Shown: piece after piece, positions 12,120 through 14,708 of the stretch
How the letters are laid out: every line of letters begins with the position of its first letter
Position numbering within the stretch: the first letter of the stretch is position 1
Assembly (NCBI GenBank): GCA_016210375.1
Contig: JACQUH010000261.1
Span: 1-14,708, forward strand
Origin: Chloroflexota bacterium
Lineage (GTDB): Bacteria > Chloroflexota > Dehalococcoidia > Lucifugimonadales > JACPCL1
Direction of reading: 5' to 3'
DNA: 14,708 bases
Notes under the pieces: model-generated
The model's input: only the letters and a program-made list of their open reading frames with translations
Told to the model about the DNA's origin: nothing
Database searches by the model: none
Made by a program: the position numbers and the translations under genes

Positions 12120-13105
12120 TACACCCGTCTCTCCCCCGCGTAGTCAAGCAGGTCCAGCAGCGACCGGCGCTCCGCCGTGTCCGGCAGGGCGCTGATGGCG
12201 GCGGCGGCCGTGTCCAGGTAGCGGCGGGCCACAGCGTAGCTGTCGTAGATGATCTCGGAGTTGCGCACCATGTCAATGGCCCGCTCGCGGTTGGCCTCCA
12301 TGTCCTCCCGCTGGAACAGCTTCACCACCGGGTTGTCCTGGGGGTAGCGTTCCAGGAGGAGCATCGCCGGCAGGGTCAGCGTCCCTTGCAGCAAGTCGTG
12401 GCCTGCGGGCTTGCCAAGCTCCGCCTCGGTGCCCTCAAAGTCCAGGATGTCGTCCACAATCTGGAAGGCCATGCCCAGGGCATTGCCGTACTCCACAAGG
12501 GCCTGCACCACCGGCTCCGGCGCGCCGCTGAGGATGGCCCCGCACTCCGCGGCGGTGCGGAAGAGGGAGCCGGTCTTCAGGGAGATGCGGTGGGCGTACT
12601 CCTCCATGGTGTGGGTGGTCTGGAAGGCGCCGAAGGACTCCATGAGCTCGCCGGTGGCAATCTCGCGGATGGTATCGGCGAAGCGGCGGACGACCCGTAT
12701 GTTGCCCGTCTCGCACACCAGCACGGCGGAGGTGGCGAAGAGGTAGTCGCCCAGCAGGACGGCGACGCCATCGCCCCACAGGCTGCTGACGGTGGCCAGG
12801 CCCCGCCGCACCGAGGCGTTGTCCACCGAGTCGTCGTGCACCAGGGATGCGGCGTGGAGCAGCTCCACCGCAGCGCCCATGGTCACGGCCAGGGAGCCGT
12901 CGTTGGGGTGAAAGCGCGAGGCCAGGATGGTGACGGCAGGTCGCACCCGTTTGCCCCCGCCGGATGCGATGTACTCCACCAGCGGCTTCATGGCGGGATC
13001 GGCCTGGCCCGCCAGGGCGCGCAGGCGTGTCTCCACCAGGGCGAGTTCTGCCTGGATAGGCGTGTATATGGCCTCTAGAGTGGGAGGTGTCTGGGCTAGG
13101 TCCAT
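12119..13105 (-). CDS. Trans-polyprenyl diphosphate synthase
   Basis: Condenses isopentenyl diphosphate onto an allylic primer to make a trans-isoprenoid chain, for quinone side chains or related lipids. The 328-residue protein has GGGKRVRP (49-56, substrate-binding Lys/Arg) and the first aspartate-rich motif DDSVD (91-95) followed by the NASVRRG arginine segment. It also has LLGDYLFATSA (117-127), FQIVDDILDFEG with the second motif DDILD (218-222), and GKPAGHDLLQGTLTLP. Small residues (Ala85, Ala86) at the positions 5-6 before the first motif suggest a medium to long chain product. The Lys common after the second motif (GKxTLP) is Thr here, a tolerated variation in some relatives. No clear Shine-Dalgarno sequence lies before ATG 13105. 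It follows metG by 58 bases on the same strand. Confidence 0.93.
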   Translation of the reverse strand: MDLAQTPPTLEAIYTPIQAELALVETRLRALAGQADPAMKPLVEYIASGGGKRVRPAVTILASRFHPNDGSLAVTMGAAVELLHAASLVHDDSVDNASVRRGLATVSSLWGDGVAVLLGDYLFATSAVLVCETGNIRVVRRFADTIREIATGELMESFGAFQTTHTMEEYAHRISLKTGSLFRTAAECGAILSGAPEPVVQALVEYGNALGMAFQIVDDILDFEGTEAELGKPAGHDLLQGTLTLPAMLLLERYPQDNPVVKLFQREDMEANRERAIDMVRNSEIIYDSYAVARRYLDTAAAAISALPDTAERRSLLDLLDYAGERRV

Positions 13106-13128
13106 GAGTGGCCTGTCCGAGTCTCCAT

Positions 13129-13151
13129 CCCCTTTCCCCCTGGGGAAGGGG
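13129..13151. repeat. Imperfect hairpin between metG and the polyprenyl synthase gene
   Basis: CCCCTTTCCCC (13129-13139) pairs with GGGGAAGGGG (13142-13151) with one bulged T. It occupies the middle of the 58-base intergenic gap and may modulate expression between the two genes. Confidence 0.5.
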
Positions 13152-13163
13152 CCAGGGGTTGGG

Positions 13164-14708
13164 TTACGATCCCGCGCCAGTCCCGACCTGTCGGGACTCC
13201 TCGGCCTCCACCACTGCGTCGTCCAGCTTGGTGAAGAGGGCCTGGGGCTCCGGCAGCGGCGCGCCGGGCGTAGGGCGCTGGGCCGTCCAGCCAGCCGACG
13301 TCCCGACCCCGTCGGGACTGAAGCCCAGGTACCCGTGCAGCTTCTCGGCGCTGAAGGGCAGGAAGGGGTAAGCCAGGGTCTTGAGGCCGCTGATGGCGCA
13401 GAGGGTGACGTACAAGCTGGCAGCGGCGCGTTTCGGGTTCTCCCGCCGCGTGCGCCAGGGGGCCTGGGCGTCCAGGTAGCGGTTGGACTCCTGGGCCAGG
13501 GCCATGACCAGGCGCAGCGCCTCGCGGAAGTGGCAGGCGGAAAGCTCGCGGCTCACCGACTCCATGGCCTCGTCCACCTTCCTCAGCAGGGCGTCGTCTT
13601 CGGCGTTCAGCTCGCCGGGTTGCGGGACCTTCGCGCCGAAGTTGCTGTGGATGAAGGACAGCACCCGGTGGGCCAGGTTGCCGTAAGTGGCGACGAGCTC
13701 GTCGTTGTTGCGGCGCACAAACCCGGCCCAGGAGAACTCGGTGTCGCTCGTCTCCGGCATGTTGGCGGCGATGTAGTAGCGCAAGGGATCGGGGTCGTAC
13801 CGCTCCAGGTAGTCGGGGACCCAGACGGCGCGGCGCTCGCTCTTGGAGAACTTGCCGCCGCTCAGGTTCATGTACTCGTTGGCGGGCACGTCGTAGGGCA
13901 GGTTCAGGCCGTGGCCGTAGCCCATGATCATCCCCGGCCAGATGATGGTGTGGAAGGGGATGTTGTCCTTGCCCAGGAAGTAGTAGCTCTTGCACGATGG
14001 GTCGTTCCAGAACTCCTTCCAGGCGTCGGGCGCGCCCCGGCGCTGCGCCCACTCCTTTGCCGCGGAGAGGTAGCCGATGCACGCCTCAAACCAGACGTAG
14101 ATGCGCGTGGCCTCGGAGCCGGGCAGGGGTATGGGCACGCCCCAGGTGATGTCCCGGGTGATGGCCCGGTCGTGGAGGCCCTCCTCCAGGTAGCGTGTCG
14201 TGAAGTTCAGCACGTTGGGCCGCCAGTGGCTCTGCCCTCGCACCCACTGGAGCAGCGGCTGCTCCAGGGCGCTGAGCTTCAGGAAAAAGTGGTCTGATTG
14301 CCTGGCCACGGGCGTCGCGCCGGTGAGGCGGCTGCGAGGGTCCTTCAGCTCCAGGGGGTCCATGGGCTTGCCACAGTTGTCGCACTGGTCGCCCCGCGCC
14401 CTGGGGTTGCCGCAGAAGGGGCAGGTGCCTTCCACGTAGCGGTCGGGCAGGAAGCGCCCGGCCTGCTCATCGTAGGGCTGGGTCATGGCGGCCTTGTAGA
14501 TGAGGCCCTTGCCCAGCAGGTCCAGGAACATCTCCTGCACCGTCTGCCGGTGGTTGTCCGTGCCGGTGGAGGTGTAGATGTCAAAGCCGATGCCCAGCCT
14601 GTCCCACACCTCTAGCTGCGAGGCCCGGTAGCGGTCCACGATGGCCTGGGGCGAAACGCCCTCCTCCTCGGCGCGCAGGGTGACGGGCGTGCCGTGCTGG
14701 TCGCTGCC
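13164..14708 (-). CDS. metG: Methionine-tRNA ligase (partial; N terminus beyond the window)
   Basis: Charges tRNA-Met with methionine. The 514 residues visible begin at GSDQHGTPV, about 45-50 residues into a typical protein, so the HIGH-motif region is missing off the right edge. The zinc knuckle CPFCGNPRARGDQCDNC (visible residues 96-112, four Cys) and the KMSKS equivalent GGKFSKSERR (284-293) are intact. An anticodon-binding helical domain follows. The enzyme is of the short type, lacking a C-terminal tRNA-binding (EMAP/Arc1p-like) domain. Two AGTCCCGAC-type palindromes lie within the last 155 bases of the gene. They encode FSPDGVGTSAGW and the extreme C terminus ESRQVGTGAGS. The frame is kept, so the gene is presumably functional. 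Confidence 0.96.
   Translation of the reverse strand, partial: GSDQHGTPVTLRAEEEGVSPQAIVDRYRASQLEVWDRLGIGFDIYTSTGTDNHRQTVQEMFLDLLGKGLIYKAAMTQPYDEQAGRFLPDRYVEGTCPFCGNPRARGDQCDNCGKPMDPLELKDPRSRLTGATPVARQSDHFFLKLSALEQPLLQWVRGQSHWRPNVLNFTTRYLEEGLHDRAITRDITWGVPIPLPGSEATRIYVWFEACIGYLSAAKEWAQRRGAPDAWKEFWNDPSCKSYYFLGKDNIPFHTIIWPGMIMGYGHGLNLPYDVPANEYMNLSGGKFSKSERRAVWVPDYLERYDPDPLRYYIAANMPETSDTEFSWAGFVRRNNDELVATYGNLAHRVLSFIHSNFGAKVPQPGELNAEDDALLRKVDEAMESVSRELSACHFREALRLVMALAQESNRYLDAQAPWRTRRENPKRAAASLYVTLCAISGLKTLAYPFLPFSAEKLHGYLGFSPDGVGTSAGWTAQRPTPGAPLPEPQALFTKLDDAVVEAEESRQVGTGAGS
13179..13198. repeat. Palindromic repeat family D, copy 2, at the 3' end of metG
   Basis: AGTCCCGAC (13179-13187), loop CT, GTCGGGACT (13190-13198). 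It encodes the last residues of MetG (ESRQVGTG, read on the - strand), immediately before the stop codon region. Confidence 0.8.
13300..13318. repeat. Palindromic repeat family D, copy 3, inside metG
   Basis: GTCCCGAC (13300-13307), loop CCC, GTCGGGAC (13311-13318). It encodes SPDGVGT on the - strand. It has the same core as 13179-13198 and 4352-4375, with a different loop. Confidence 0.78.

Noticed and set aside
12386..14297. Long open frames on the + strand opposite the polyprenyl synthase and metG genes (230 and 456 codons)
   Set aside because: They mirror GC-rich codons of clearly identified genes on the - strand, show no family motif, and have His/Gly/Val-rich composition typical of antisense frames.

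Overview
The window is a piece of a high-GC bacterial chromosome, mostly housekeeping genes of translation, RNA handling and protein targeting. The + strand carries the classical nusA-ylxR-infB-rbfA-truB cluster. The - strand carries ffh, a SAM-dependent methyltransferase, and metG followed by a long-chain polyprenyl diphosphate synthase. The protein character, the short (603 aa) IF-2, the promoter style (extended -10 elements placed so that transcripts would start at or next to the ATG) and the abundance of small GC-rich palindromes suggest Chloroflexota, possibly a Dehalococcoidia-like lineage. This is an inference from recall, not from a search.

Layout. 1-30: a hairpin with a T-rich tail. 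66-3819: nusA, ylxR and infB, closely spaced on +. 3820-4551: 732 bases without a gene, packed with at least six palindromic elements. 4552-5858: rbfA and truB, overlapping by 4 bases. 5859-6054: more repeats. 6055-7545: a complete IS1182-like insertion sequence with perfect 20-base terminal inverted repeats, whose single transposase frame is cut by one in-frame TAG. 7546-7670: another copy of the palindromic repeat into which the IS appears to have landed. 7671-9011 (-): ffh. 9101-9877 (-): methyltransferase. 9878-10023: a divergent promoter region. 10024-11586 (+): a YtcJ-type metal-dependent amidohydrolase. 11587-11685 (+): the tail of a broken VapC-like PIN toxin. 11682-12119 (-): an AT-rich, probably acquired PD-(D/E)xK nuclease-like gene coupled to the 3' end of the polyprenyl synthase gene (12119-13105, -). 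13164-14708 (-): metG, running off the right edge without its N terminus.

How the genes work together. NusA, the RnpM/YlxR protein, IF-2, RbfA and TruB act in transcription elongation, RNase P modulation, initiation, 30S maturation and tRNA U55 pseudouridylation. Ffh targets nascent membrane proteins and MetG charges initiator and elongator tRNA-Met. The polyprenyl synthase supplies isoprenoid chains for quinones or the wall lipid carrier.

The most interesting signal is the repeat content. Several families of short palindromes recur. Two families show compensatory changes in both arms between copies. Palindromes also sit in frame inside genes: two copies in the 3' end of metG and a different one in the amidohydrolase, next to a 21-base tandem duplication. 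No clear new multigene system was found; the candidate novelty is this set of mobile or expanding palindromes.
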